The translations under genes and the position numbers were made by a program. 64,000 nucleotides of DNA. It comes from JAHHTP01 sp964587555 (lineage in GTDB: Bacteria > Bacillota > Clostridia > Oscillospirales > Ruminococcaceae). Below the pieces are notes generated by a model that saw only the letters and a list, made by a program, of their open reading frames with translations, did not search any database and was not told where the DNA came from. The stretch covers positions 1-64,000 of the forward strand of contig CAZPLR010000001.1 of assembly GCA_964587555.1 (NCBI GenBank). The letters run 5' to 3'. Of this stretch, positions 25,615 through 35,399 are shown in pieces (within the stretch, counting starts at the first letter, position 1; each line of letters opens with the position of its first letter).

Positions 25615-26973
25615 ATGTCCGAATACTCTGTTATTACACCACAGATCGAAGCGTTATCCGAACAGTGCTTAAATCATTACGGCATATCGCCGGAGCTTTA
25701 TACGCAGTACGACGTCAAGCGCGGCCTGCGCGATATCAACGGCAAGGGAGTTTTGGCGGGGCTCACCGAGATTTCTGATGTTGTCGCCACGAAAGTGGTA
25801 AATGGGGAAAATGTTCCATGTGAAGGAAAGCTGTATTATCGCGGGATCGACGTTGAGGATCTTGTTTCCGGCTTTCTGCACGATAAGCGTTTCGGCTTTG
25901 AGGAAGCGACGTATCTGCTTCTTTTTGGCGTTCTGCCGGACGCGAAGCAATTAAAAGAGTTTACCGAGATTCTTTCCGGCTACCGGACCCTGCCGACCTC
26001 GTTTGTCCGCGATATCATCATGAAAGCGCCGAGCAAAGATATGATGAATACGCTTGCCAGAAGCGTTTTGACGCTTTATTCCTACGATGATCGCGCGGAT
26101 GATACCTCGGTGCAGAATGTGCTGCGCCAATGCTTGCAGCTGATCGCGCTATTTCCAATGCTTTCGGTCTACGGCTATCAGGCGTACTGCCACTATCACG
26201 ACGGGCAGAGCCTTTATATCCACAATCCGCTGCCGGAGCTTTCCACTGCGGAGAATATTCTGCGCCTGCTGCGTCCGGATGCGTCCTATACTGAGATGGA
26301 AGCGAAGGTTTTAGACGTTGCGTTGGTGCTGCACGCGGAGCATGGCGGCGGCAACAACTCGACCTTTACAACTCATGTTGTGACATCCTCCGGCACCGAC
26401 ACCTATTCCGCGGTCGCTGCCTCGCTGGGTTCACTGAAGGGACCGCGTCACGGCGGCGCAAATATTAAGGTAGTGCAGATGGTCGAGGATATGAAAACGC
26501 ATGTCACCGATTGGCACGATGACGAGGCGATCTCAGTTTATCTGAGGAAGCTGCTGCATCGGGAGGCGTTTGACAAGCAGGGATTGATTTATGGGATGGG
26601 GCACGCTGTTTACTCGCTTTCCGATCCGCGCGCGCGTATTTTCAATAAGTTTGTACAGCGGCTGGCAGAGGAGAAGGGATTTCTAGACGAATATATGTTG
26701 TATGCGAACGTCGAGCGTCTTGCGCCGCAAGTTATTGCGAAGGAGCGTAAAATATATAAGGGCGTTTCCGCCAATGTCGATTTTTATTCCGGCTTTGTAT
26801 ATCGTATGCTTGGACTTCCGCTGGAGCTTTACACGCCGATCTTTGCAATTGCCCGCATTGCCGGTTGGTCGGCGCACCGCTTAGAGGAAATCATCGGCGG
26901 AGGTAAGATCATCCGGCCGGCATACCGCTGCGTGAAGCCGCATCAGCCGTATCTGCCGCTCGAAAAACGATGA
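25615..26973 (+). CDS. Citrate synthase
   Basis: Condenses oxaloacetate and acetyl-CoA to citrate. 452 residues, type I-like dimeric size. Catalytic elements: LHAEHGGGNNSTFT, the second histidine in KGPRHGGANIK, GMGHAVYSLSDPRA and the C-terminal aspartate in NVDFYSGFVYRMLG. Start ATG 25615 follows AAGGAGGAAAT. It is monocistronic in appearance, flanked by a terminator upstream and a 245-bp gap downstream. Together with aconitase and isocitrate dehydrogenase, 6-8 kb upstream, it gives an oxidative path to 2-oxoglutarate. 2-methylcitrate synthase is a less likely alternative. Confidence 0.93.
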   Translation: MSEYSVITPQIEALSEQCLNHYGISPELYTQYDVKRGLRDINGKGVLAGLTEISDVVATKVVNGENVPCEGKLYYRGIDVEDLVSGFLHDKRFGFEEATYLLLFGVLPDAKQLKEFTEILSGYRTLPTSFVRDIIMKAPSKDMMNTLARSVLTLYSYDDRADDTSVQNVLRQCLQLIALFPMLSVYGYQAYCHYHDGQSLYIHNPLPELSTAENILRLLRPDASYTEMEAKVLDVALVLHAEHGGGNNSTFTTHVVTSSGTDTYSAVAASLGSLKGPRHGGANIKVVQMVEDMKTHVTDWHDDEAISVYLRKLLHREAFDKQGLIYGMGHAVYSLSDPRARIFNKFVQRLAEEKGFLDEYMLYANVERLAPQVIAKERKIYKGVSANVDFYSGFVYRMLGLPLELYTPIFAIARIAGWSAHRLEEIIGGGKIIRPAYRCVKPHQPYLPLEKR

Positions 26974-27103
26974 CGCAGCAAGAATCGGGTGTGCTTTCGG
27001 CGACCCGGTTATATTCAAAAAGCCTCCTTTGATGCCATAAGATGACGAAAGCGTCAAAATCTTTCTGCTTTAAAAAAGATAGTCCGAAAATTCCCAAAAG
27101 GGC

Positions 27104-27132
27104 TTTACTTTTTCTTTTAAATCATGTATTAT
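27104..27132 (+). promoter_or_regulatory. Sigma-A promoter of the pyrH-frr-uppS-cdsA operon
   Basis: TTTACT at 27104-27109 and TATTAT at 27127-27132, 17-bp spacer, giving a leader of about 80 nt before pyrH. Confidence 0.7.
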
Positions 27133-27218
27133 ATTGTTAGATGATTGAAAACCGTTCTCTTTTTGGAAAGCATTTTTTCCATTTCGGAGTGATCAGAGAC
27201 GGGAAAGGGAGACTTTTT

Positions 27219-27929
27219 ATGCAGCTTAAGTATAAACGTGTGTTATTAAAGCTTTCCGGTGAGGCACTGGCTGGAAAAAAGGGATTTGGGCTGGATTTTG
27301 ATGTGATTACAAGCATTTGCAGGTCGGTTGCGGAAACCGTCGCGCTCGGCGCGCAGATTGCGATTGTGGTCGGCGGCGGCAATTTCTGGCGCGGCCGCTC
27401 CTCCGGAAATATGGATAGAACTCGCGCGGATCATATTGGGATGCTCGGTACGACGATGAACGCGCTGGCGGTCGGGGACGTTCTGGAGAGTCTTGGGGTC
27501 GATACCCGCGTGATGACCGCCATTGCAATGCATGAGATCGCAGAGCCGTACATCCGCAATCGTGCGGTCAGCCATCTGAAAAAGGGGCGCACCCTTGTCT
27601 TTGGCTGCGGAACCGGAAGCCCGTTTTTCTCGACCGATACCGCCGCAAGCCTGCGTGCAGTCGAGATCAATGCGGATATTGTGCTGAAAGCGACGATGGT
27701 AGACGGCGTTTATGACAAGGACCCAAAGATATATCCGGATGCGGCAAAGTATGACGTTATCCCAATGTCGGAGGTGCTTGCAAAGGGCTTAAAGGTCATG
27801 GACAGCACTGCCGCGTCCATGTGCCGTGATAATCATATGCCAATGCTCGTATTTGATTTGACTGAGCCGGATAATATTCGGAAAGCGGTTTTAGGCGAAA
27901 ACGTCGGCACCGTCGTGCTGGCTGAATAA
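27219..27929 (+). CDS. pyrH: UMP kinase
   Basis: Phosphorylates UMP to UDP in the cytosol; amino-acid-kinase fold, normally hexameric and feedback-controlled by UTP. 236 residues. KLSGEALAG near the N-terminus, VVGGGNFWRGR, the GTPSFSTDTAA-like loop (here GTGSPFFSTDTAA) and DGVYDKDPK are diagnostic. Start ATG 27219 follows GGGAAAGGGAGA; the longer frame from 27141 begins at about the transcription start and lacks a ribosome binding site. First gene of the operon, followed by frr after 26 bp. Confidence 0.95.
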   Translation: MQLKYKRVLLKLSGEALAGKKGFGLDFDVITSICRSVAETVALGAQIAIVVGGGNFWRGRSSGNMDRTRADHIGMLGTTMNALAVGDVLESLGVDTRVMTAIAMHEIAEPYIRNRAVSHLKKGRTLVFGCGTGSPFFSTDTAASLRAVEINADIVLKATMVDGVYDKDPKIYPDAAKYDVIPMSEVLAKGLKVMDSTAASMCRDNHMPMLVFDLTEPDNIRKAVLGENVGTVVLAE

Positions 27930-27955
27930 ATGGAAAGCAGAAAGGAAAGAATCAT

Positions 27956-28510
27956 ATGAAAGAGAGAATCAAAAAAACTGAGGAAAAGATGAAGAAAACC
28001 ATTGCCAAGATGGAGGCGGATTTTGCCGCGATCCGTGCCGGACGCGCGAATCCTGCGGTTTTGGATAAGGTGCTTGTGCCGTATTACGGCTCGCCGACCC
28101 CGATCAATCAGCTTGCCAGCGTTTCGGTAGCGGAGGCGCGCGTACTGGTCATTCAGCCGTGGGATAAAAAGACTCTCTCCGATATCGAAAAGGAGATTAA
28201 TAAGTCCAATATCGGTATCCACCCGAATAACGACGGCAGTTCGATCCGGCTGGTTTTTCCGCCAATGACTGAGGAACGCCGTAAAGAGCTGAATAAGGAT
28301 ATCTCCAAGATGGGCGAGGAGTGTAAGGTTGCTGTGCGCAGCATCCGCCGTGACGCAAATGATAAGCTTAAAGCTATGAAGAAGAATAGTGAAATCACCG
28401 AGGATGAGCAGAAAGACGGCGAGAAGCAGATTCAGAATCTCACCGACAAGTATTGCAAAATCGCCGATGAAAAGGTCAAGGCAAAACAAGCCGAGATCAT
28501 GGAGATCTAA
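27956..28510 (+). CDS. frr: Ribosome recycling factor
   Basis: 184 residues, the normal full length of RRF. Contains the family segments RAGRANPAVLDKV, YYGSPTPINQLAS, PWDKKTLSDIEKEI and RSIRRDANDKLKAMKK. It splits post-termination ribosomes together with EF-G. Located directly after pyrH, the usual Firmicute order, with GAAAGGAAAG before ATG 27956. Confidence 0.97.
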   Translation: MKERIKKTEEKMKKTIAKMEADFAAIRAGRANPAVLDKVLVPYYGSPTPINQLASVSVAEARVLVIQPWDKKTLSDIEKEINKSNIGIHPNNDGSSIRLVFPPMTEERRKELNKDISKMGEECKVAVRSIRRDANDKLKAMKKNSEITEDEQKDGEKQIQNLTDKYCKIADEKVKAKQAEIMEI

Positions 28511-28610
28511 GCCTCCTGCTGCAAAAGAACGGAACATATTGGAATATTGCGAGGGCAAAACACGGGCGGTATAACGGGCGTTTTGCTTTCGCGTAAAAGG
28601 GAGGATTGGA

Positions 28611-29345
28611 GTGGCTACGATAGCAAAAAAGGGGGAGCTGCCGCAGCATATCGGTATCATTATGGACGGCAACGGCCGCTGGGCAAAGCTGCGCGGTCTG
28701 CCGCGCACAGCGGGGCATAAGGCGGGTGCGGCTGTCTTTAAGAAGATCATCACCCATTGCGGCGAGCTGGGGATCGGCTTTGTTACCGTTTATGCGTTTT
28801 CCACGGAAAATTGGAAACGGTCAAAGGAGGAGGTCGGCGCGCTGATGAAGCTCTTTATGGAGTATCTGGAGGATGCGAAGAATTATTATAAGGATAATAT
28901 CCGCATCCGGATTATCGGTGACCGTGCCCCGTTTTCTCCGGAAATGAACGCGCGTATCGACCGCTGCGAGGCGGATACTGCCGCTGCAACCGGACTTACC
29001 CTAAATGTTGCTCTCAATTACGGCGGACAGCATGAGCTGACGCAGGCGATGCGGGAAATCGCTAAGGAGGTCGCAGCGGGGAAAATAAGCCCGGATGCGA
29101 TCGATGAGGGAGTGGTGGAAAGCCATCTTTATACTGCGGGTCAGCCGCCGGTCGACCTCATCATTCGCCCAAGCGGAGAATACCGCTTGTCCAATTTTAT
29201 GATATGGCAGGCGGCGTACGCAGAATATGTGTTTATGGATACGCTTTGGCCGGATTTCTCTGCGAAGGAGCTGGATAAGGCACTTGCGGCTTATGCCAAG
29301 CGCAGCAGACGCTTCGGCGCAGAGGACGCAAAAGCCGCAAAATAA
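28611..29345 (+). CDS. uppS: Isoprenyl transferase (undecaprenyl diphosphate synthase)
   Basis: Cis-prenyltransferase that makes the C55 carrier for peptidoglycan precursors. 244 residues. GIIMDGNGRWAK at about residues 17-28 holds the catalytic aspartate; VTVYAFSTENWKRS, IRPSGEYRLSNFMIWQAAYAE and the ending with LWPDFS are family hallmarks. GTG 28611 is preceded by GGGAGGATTGG. Supplies the lipid used by MraY and MurG encoded at the start of the window. Confidence 0.95.
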   Translation: MATIAKKGELPQHIGIIMDGNGRWAKLRGLPRTAGHKAGAAVFKKIITHCGELGIGFVTVYAFSTENWKRSKEEVGALMKLFMEYLEDAKNYYKDNIRIRIIGDRAPFSPEMNARIDRCEADTAAATGLTLNVALNYGGQHELTQAMREIAKEVAAGKISPDAIDEGVVESHLYTAGQPPVDLIIRPSGEYRLSNFMIWQAAYAEYVFMDTLWPDFSAKELDKALAAYAKRSRRFGAEDAKAAK

Positions 29346-29455
29346 GCCTAGTTTGATCGATCATAGGATTACACGTTTCTCCTTCTCATTGCGTCTGTTT
29401 TTCGGTGACATTTCGAATGAAAAGGGAGCGGCGACAGAAAGGAATGGTCATTCGG

Positions 29456-30295
29456 ATGAAACAACGCATTATCACCGGTCTTGTCGCGCTTGGCATCTTC
29501 GCTGCCGCGATGCTCGGATATTTCACACCGGCGCTGAACGTCGTGTTTGCTGCTATTATTTTGATTGCGGTCTGGGAGCTGTTCCACGCGACGGGACTAC
29601 TCAAGCATAAAGCGCTTTACATACTTTCGACCGTTTATGCGGTCAGTCTGCCGTTTGTGCTGATGCTTGAAAACAGCAGCTTTATCCTTGTGGCGGAAAC
29701 TGCTCTTTTTGCCTTTTTGCTCCTAGTCATTGCAATGCGGCTGCATCAGACGGTTAAATTCAGCGAGGTCTGCACCGCGTTCTTTCTTTCCACCGTATTC
29801 CCGCTGTGCTTCCTTTGCCTGCTGTTAACGCGCTATGCAGAGCCGCTTTACGGGCTTTATTATTTGATCGCTATCTGTTTTATCGCATGGGGCGGGGATA
29901 CCTTTGCTTATTTTACCGGACGGTTTCTTGGAAAGCATAAGCTTGCGCCGGTGATCAGCCCGAAAAAGACAATCGAAGGGGTTGTCGGCGGAGTGGCTGG
30001 AAGCGTGCTGGTGATTTGGGTCTTTTCTTTGAGCTACAGTGCAGTGATGGAACGGCTTGGTTATGCGATTTCCGTGCGGTACGAGATCATCCTGCCGGCT
30101 GCGGCGGTTCTTTCACTGGTCAGCGTGTTCGGCGATTTGACATGCTCGTTGATTAAACGGCAGTATGGCATTAAGGATTTTGGCACGATCATGCCGGGGC
30201 ATGGCGGGGTTATGGATCGGTTTGATAGCGTGCTGATGGTTGCGCCCTTCATTGTATTTTTGATGTATGTCTGCCCGGTTGTTCTTTCCGTTTAA
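29456..30295 (+). CDS. cdsA: Phosphatidate cytidylyltransferase
   Basis: Integral membrane enzyme making CDP-diacylglycerol from phosphatidate and CTP. 279 residues with about seven or eight membrane segments; the C-terminal signature KDFGTIMPGHGGVMDRFDS is complete. ATG 29456 is preferred, about 10 nt after AAAGGA; ATG 29444 lies too close to that site. Last gene before a strong terminator at 30310-30356. Confidence 0.94.
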   Translation: MKQRIITGLVALGIFAAAMLGYFTPALNVVFAAIILIAVWELFHATGLLKHKALYILSTVYAVSLPFVLMLENSSFILVAETALFAFLLLVIAMRLHQTVKFSEVCTAFFLSTVFPLCFLCLLLTRYAEPLYGLYYLIAICFIAWGGDTFAYFTGRFLGKHKLAPVISPKKTIEGVVGGVAGSVLVIWVFSLSYSAVMERLGYAISVRYEIILPAAAVLSLVSVFGDLTCSLIKRQYGIKDFGTIMPGHGGVMDRFDSVLMVAPFIVFLMYVCPVVLSV

Positions 30296-30309
30296 TTTGA
30301 TTCACAACA

Positions 30310-30356
30310 GACCGTTTCCTGCGGCGGCTCCCGCTTTTTGGGAAACGGTCGTTTTC
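30310..30356 (+). terminator. Terminator after cdsA
   Basis: GACCGTTTCC (30310-30319) pairs with GGAAACGGTC (30341-30350), with a small inner GCGG/CCGC stem, and is followed by GTTTTCTTTG. Confidence 0.75.
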
Positions 30357-30420
30357 TTTGTATAAAATACCGCCATAAATAGCTTATTTTTACCGGCGGT
30401 GAATAGAATAGAAGGTAACT

Positions 30421-31584
30421 ATGGAGTATCGTCAGAATCAGCAAAAGAAAAAAAGCGTCGCGCTGCTTGGTTCCACCGGTTCAATCGGCACGCAATCGCT
30501 TGAGGTTATCCGCGACAGAGATTTTACAGTGGCGGCTTTGGCGGCAAATACCAACGTTTCTCTGCTGGAAAAGCAGGCGCGCGCGTTTTCGCCAAAGCTT
30601 GTATGTATTTATGATGAAACGCGCTATAGCGCGCTGAAGCTTTCCCTTGCAGATACGAATGTACGGGTTGTCTGCGGCATGGAGGGGCTTTTGCAGGCGG
30701 CTGCCGAGCCGTCGGCAGACATCACGCTTAACGCGGTCGTTGGAATGATCGGACTCCGCCCGACCCTAGCGGCGATTGCGGCGGGAAAGGACATTGCGCT
30801 TGCAAATAAGGAAACGCTGGTTACCGGCGGCGCGTTGGTGATGAATGCGGTGAGGGAAAAGGGGGTGCGTCTGCTCCCGGTCGACAGCGAGCATTCCGCC
30901 ATTTTCCAATGCTTACAAGGTAATGATAAGCGGCAGGTCAGGCGCATTATCCTGACAGCATCCGGGGGACCGTTTTTCGGCATGACGCGGCGGCAGCTTG
31001 CGGATAAGGTCGCCGCCGACGCGCTGCGCCATCCGAACTGGAATATGGGCGCAAAGATCACGATTGATTCTGCCACTTTGATGAATAAGGGCTTAGAGTT
31101 TATCGAGGCGGCGTGGCTGTTTGACAAAAAGCCGGATGAGATTCAGATTGTCGTACAGCGTGAAAGCGTGATCCACTCGGCGGTCGAATATGTTGATCAC
31201 GCGGTGATCGCGCAGCTTGGCGTACCGGATATGAAGGTGCCGATCCAATATGCGCTGACCTATCCGGATCGCTTCCCATGCAGTTGTAAGGAGCTTTCTC
31301 TTTTTGATTATCCAGAGCTGCATTTTGCGCGCGCGGATGAGGAAACTTTCACCTGCTTAAAGGCGGCAAAGCTTGCGTTTGCGCGCGGCGGGCTTGCGGC
31401 GACAGCGGTAAACGGCGCAAACGAGGCGGCGGTCGCTTTGTTTTTGCAGGGAAAAATCCGCTTTTTGCAGATCGGCGAGCTTGTTATGAAGGCGCTTGAT
31501 GCGGTGCGGGAGGAAGATGTGAGCTTGGAAGCGATCCTTGCGGCGGATCGGGCGGCGAGGGAACTGGTTTACGCTTCGATTTGA
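30421..31584 (+). CDS. dxr: 1-deoxy-D-xylulose 5-phosphate reductoisomerase
   Basis: Second step of the MEP isoprenoid pathway, NADPH-dependent, making 2-C-methylerythritol 4-phosphate. 387 residues. The nucleotide-binding loop LLGSTGSIGTQSLEV is at residues 14-28. PVDSEHSAIFQCL and ASGGPFFG carry metal and substrate ligands, and KITIDSATLMNKGLE is intact. Start ATG 30421 after AGAAGG. rseP starts 19 bp downstream, while ispG of the same pathway lies 2.7 kb further. Confidence 0.95.
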   Translation: MEYRQNQQKKKSVALLGSTGSIGTQSLEVIRDRDFTVAALAANTNVSLLEKQARAFSPKLVCIYDETRYSALKLSLADTNVRVVCGMEGLLQAAAEPSADITLNAVVGMIGLRPTLAAIAAGKDIALANKETLVTGGALVMNAVREKGVRLLPVDSEHSAIFQCLQGNDKRQVRRIILTASGGPFFGMTRRQLADKVAADALRHPNWNMGAKITIDSATLMNKGLEFIEAAWLFDKKPDEIQIVVQRESVIHSAVEYVDHAVIAQLGVPDMKVPIQYALTYPDRFPCSCKELSLFDYPELHFARADEETFTCLKAAKLAFARGGLAATAVNGANEAAVALFLQGKIRFLQIGELVMKALDAVREEDVSLEAILAADRAARELVYASI

Positions 31585-31603
31585 TGCGGAAAGGAGTTCA
31601 TTC

Positions 31604-32650
31604 TTGAATATCTTTGTTACGATCTTAGTCAGTATCTTGGTGTTTGGTCTCATTATTTTCATTCATGAGCTGGGGCATTTTCTCTGCGCAAAGGCGTTTC
31701 ATGTTACCGTCGATGAGTTTGCGCTCGGTATGGGACCGACCCTTCTCAAAAGGCAGGTGAAGGGTACGGTCTATGCGCTGCGGCTTTTTCCGATCGGCGG
31801 CTTTGTCAAGATGCAGGGCGAGGAAAAAACGGAGGAAGGAGAGTGCAGCGATGATCCGGGAATGTTTTATAATAAGCCTTGCTGGCAGCGGATCATCATT
31901 CTGGCGGCAGGTGCGTTTATGAATTTGCTGCTTGGGCTGGTGCTTTCGCTGGTGATGACGCTGTCACAAAGCCATATTGCAACCAATATCGTCGCGCGGT
32001 TTGAAGAAAATGCCTTGTCGGCACAAAGCGGGTTAGCGCTTGAGGATGAGATCCTAAAGATCAACGGCGTTTCTGTTTTGACCGACCGCGATATTGTTAC
32101 CCAGCTTTTGAGCGACGAGGACGGCAGCTATCAGTTTATCGTGCGGAGAAACGGGGAGAAGATGACTCTAAACGGTGTAAAACTCGCCTCGCAAAAGACC
32201 GAATCCGGTGAGAACACGCTCATTTTGGATTTTAAGGTCTACTCCTATCCAAAGACCTTTTTATCGACAGTAAAATATACCTGGAATAACTTTCTTTCGC
32301 TTGCAAGGAGCATCTGGCTTTCACTTGGCGATCTAATCTCCGGCAAGGTGGGTTTTTCCCAGCTTTCTGGTCCGGTCGGCGTAGGTAAGGTGATCGGGCA
32401 GGCGGCGAGCGCCGGACTGGAAACGTTCTTTTATATCTTCGCGTTCATTACAATCAACATCGGAATTTTCAATCTTCTGCCAATTCCGGCGCTGGACGGC
32501 GGCAGACTGATCTTTGTGCTGATCGAGCTGATTATTCGTAAGCCGGTTCCGGGAAAATACGAAAACATGATCCATTTTGTCGGTTTGATGCTGCTGTTGC
32601 TGCTGATGCTTGCAGTCACTGCCAAAGATATCCTTGGATTGTTTCGTTAG
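31604..32650 (+). CDS. rseP: Site-2 intramembrane zinc metalloprotease RseP
   Basis: 348 residues. The zinc motif HELGH is at residues 21-25 in the first membrane segment. A PDZ domain spans roughly residues 120-200, and the third metal ligand is in NLLPIPALDGGRL near residue 297. Such proteases cut membrane-bound anti-sigma factors and signal-peptide remnants. TTG at 31604 is chosen since AAAGGAG ends about 9 nt before it; the longer frame from 31538 overlaps dxr. It lies in the usual dxr-rseP order. Confidence 0.93.
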   Translation: MNIFVTILVSILVFGLIIFIHELGHFLCAKAFHVTVDEFALGMGPTLLKRQVKGTVYALRLFPIGGFVKMQGEEKTEEGECSDDPGMFYNKPCWQRIIILAAGAFMNLLLGLVLSLVMTLSQSHIATNIVARFEENALSAQSGLALEDEILKINGVSVLTDRDIVTQLLSDEDGSYQFIVRRNGEKMTLNGVKLASQKTESGENTLILDFKVYSYPKTFLSTVKYTWNNFLSLARSIWLSLGDLISGKVGFSQLSGPVGVGKVIGQAASAGLETFFYIFAFITINIGIFNLLPIPALDGGRLIFVLIELIIRKPVPGKYENMIHFVGLMLLLLLMLAVTAKDILGLFR

Positions 32651-32660
32651 GAGGCACAGT

Positions 32661-34013
32661 ATGTCACAGGTTGAGCAGCTTTTATTATTTGAGGAACTGA
32701 ACCCTGCGCCGCTCGCCGAGCGGCTGCGCCCGCAGACGCTGTCTGAATTCTGCGGGCAGCGCCAGCTTTTGGGCGAGGGGAAGGTGCTGCGAAGGATTAT
32801 CGAGTCTGACCGGATCGGATCGATGATCTTTTGGGGTCCGCCCGGCGTCGGCAAAACAACGCTGGCGCAGATTATTGCCAGACGCACCAAGGCGAATTTT
32901 ATCAATTTTTCCGCTGTTTCCAGCGGGATCAAGGAGATCCGTCAGGTGATGGCAAATGCCGAGGAAGAACGGCTTTACGGCAGAAAAACGATCCTATTCA
33001 TTGATGAAATCCACCGTTTTAACAAGGCGCAGCAGGACGCATTTTTACCTTATGTGGAAAAAGGCAGTATCATCCTGATCGGTGCGACGACGGAGAATCC
33101 GTCGTTTGAGATAAACGGCGCGCTGCTTTCCCGCTGTAAGGTGTTTGTATTGCAGCCGCTTTCGCAGGACGATATCAGGGAGCTGCTGTCGCATGCGCTG
33201 CACGACCCGCGCGGCTTTGGAAACGAGCGAGTGGAGATTGCCGAGGAATGCTTGGATATGATCGCGGGATTCGCTAACGGCGATGCGCGAAGCGCGCTTT
33301 CAACGCTGGAGATGGTGGTGCTAAACGGCGACTTTGACGGAGAAAAAACGGTTGTGACCGTCGATACGGTCGAGCAATGCACTCAGAAGAAATCGCTTTT
33401 GTATGATAAAAACGGCGAGGAGCATTATAACCTGATTTCCGCGCTGCATAAATCCATGCGTAATTCTGATCCGGATGCGGCGGTTTATTGGCTGGCGCGA
33501 ATGCTGGAGGCAGGAGAGGACCCGCTTTATGTCGCAAGACGGATAACGCGGTTTGCAAGCGAGGATGTCGGACTTGCCGATCCGCGCGCGCTGGAGCTTG
33601 CGGTCGCCGCATATCAGGCGTGCCATTACATCGGGATGCCGGAATGCAGCGTGCATCTTACCGAGGCAGTCGTTTATCTATCGCTGGCGCCGAAATCAAA
33701 CGCTTTGTATAAGGCGTATGAGGACGCCAAAAAGGATGCGATGACCCGGCTTGCCGAGCCGGTGCCGCTTGTTATCCGCAACGCGCCGACCAAGCTTCTG
33801 GAGGAGCTGAATTATGGTAAGGGATATCAGTATGCGCATGACGCCGCTGAGAAGCTGACCGATATGCAATGCCTGCCGGATTCATTGGTCGGGAGGGCGT
33901 ATTATATCCCGACTGAGCAGGGCGTCGAGGCGAAATTTAAAGCGAGGTTGGAGCAGATCAAGGCGTGGAAGAGCAGCGCAGAACAGGCGCGCAGGAAAAG
34001 CGAGATAGAATAA
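32661..34013 (+). CDS. rarA: Replication-associated recombination protein RarA (MgsA)
   Basis: AAA+ ATPase related to clamp-loader and RuvB proteins, active at stalled forks. 450 residues. Starts with the short N-terminal segment, then PLAERLRPQTLSEFCGQ, Walker A GPPGVGKTTL at about 60-69, Walker B TILFIDEIHRFNKAQQD near 112-128, the sensor-1 region IGATTENPSFE, and the C-terminal tetramerisation region ending in YYIPTEQGVE. ATG 32661 follows TTAGGAGG, which overlaps the rseP stop. Its place between rseP and ispG is not the usual order. Confidence 0.95.
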   Translation: MSQVEQLLLFEELNPAPLAERLRPQTLSEFCGQRQLLGEGKVLRRIIESDRIGSMIFWGPPGVGKTTLAQIIARRTKANFINFSAVSSGIKEIRQVMANAEEERLYGRKTILFIDEIHRFNKAQQDAFLPYVEKGSIILIGATTENPSFEINGALLSRCKVFVLQPLSQDDIRELLSHALHDPRGFGNERVEIAEECLDMIAGFANGDARSALSTLEMVVLNGDFDGEKTVVTVDTVEQCTQKKSLLYDKNGEEHYNLISALHKSMRNSDPDAAVYWLARMLEAGEDPLYVARRITRFASEDVGLADPRALELAVAAYQACHYIGMPECSVHLTEAVVYLSLAPKSNALYKAYEDAKKDAMTRLAEPVPLVIRNAPTKLLEELNYGKGYQYAHDAAEKLTDMQCLPDSLVGRAYYIPTEQGVEAKFKARLEQIKAWKSSAEQARRKSEIE

Positions 34014-34101
34014 GCATGGCACAAGATACGAGTTTTAAATCCCAGTTTCCAATTTGTCTGATCGAAAAATCACTGAAAAATCAAATCTTCGCCGCGCCAT
34101 C

Positions 34102-34138
34102 GAGCAGGAATCCCGCGAAAGGTTTCCTGCTCTTTTTT
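34102..34138 (+). terminator. Terminator after rarA
   Basis: GAGCAGGAA (34102-34110) pairs with TTCCTGCTC (34124-34132), a 13-nt loop, then six Ts (34133-34138). Confidence 0.92.
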
Positions 34139-34235
34139 GCTTAGAAACTGTGACGCGGCGTACTTTACCGCATGCCCTTTCTCTAAACGGAAAAGGCTCT
34201 TGAAGCAGCCTCATGTTTCGCGGCGGATTTTTTTC

Positions 34236-34264
34236 TTGCAAACCATAGTGGGCTGTGCTATAAT
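34236..34264 (+). promoter_or_regulatory. Sigma-A promoter of ispG-polC
   Basis: TTGCAA at 34236-34241 and TATAAT at 34259-34264, 17-bp spacer, about 50 bp upstream of the ispG start. Confidence 0.78.
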
Positions 34265-34315
34265 AAAATAGAATAAGCCTGATCTTCGGCGGATAGGTTA
34301 TAGGAGGTTTCAGCT

Positions 34316-35371
<1,056 letters not shown>

Positions 35372-35399
35372 TAAATTTCTGAAAGGACAGGAAAAGGTC

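Larger units (their letters stand above)
34014..34315. other. Spacer between rarA and ispG with terminator and promoter
   Basis: 302 bp with no supported gene. A strong terminator (34102-34138) is followed by a sigma-A promoter (34236-34264), so ispG-polC is a separate transcription unit. Confidence 0.7.

Noticed and set aside
27030..27075. TGACG-AAAG-CGTCA hairpin after citrate synthase
   Set aside because: Five base pairs and an interrupted T-rich tail; insufficient for a terminator call.
28555..28586. GCAAAAC/GTTTTGC hairpin between frr and uppS
   Set aside because: A 7-bp stem with an 18-nt loop and only three Ts following; not convincing as a terminator within a standard operon.
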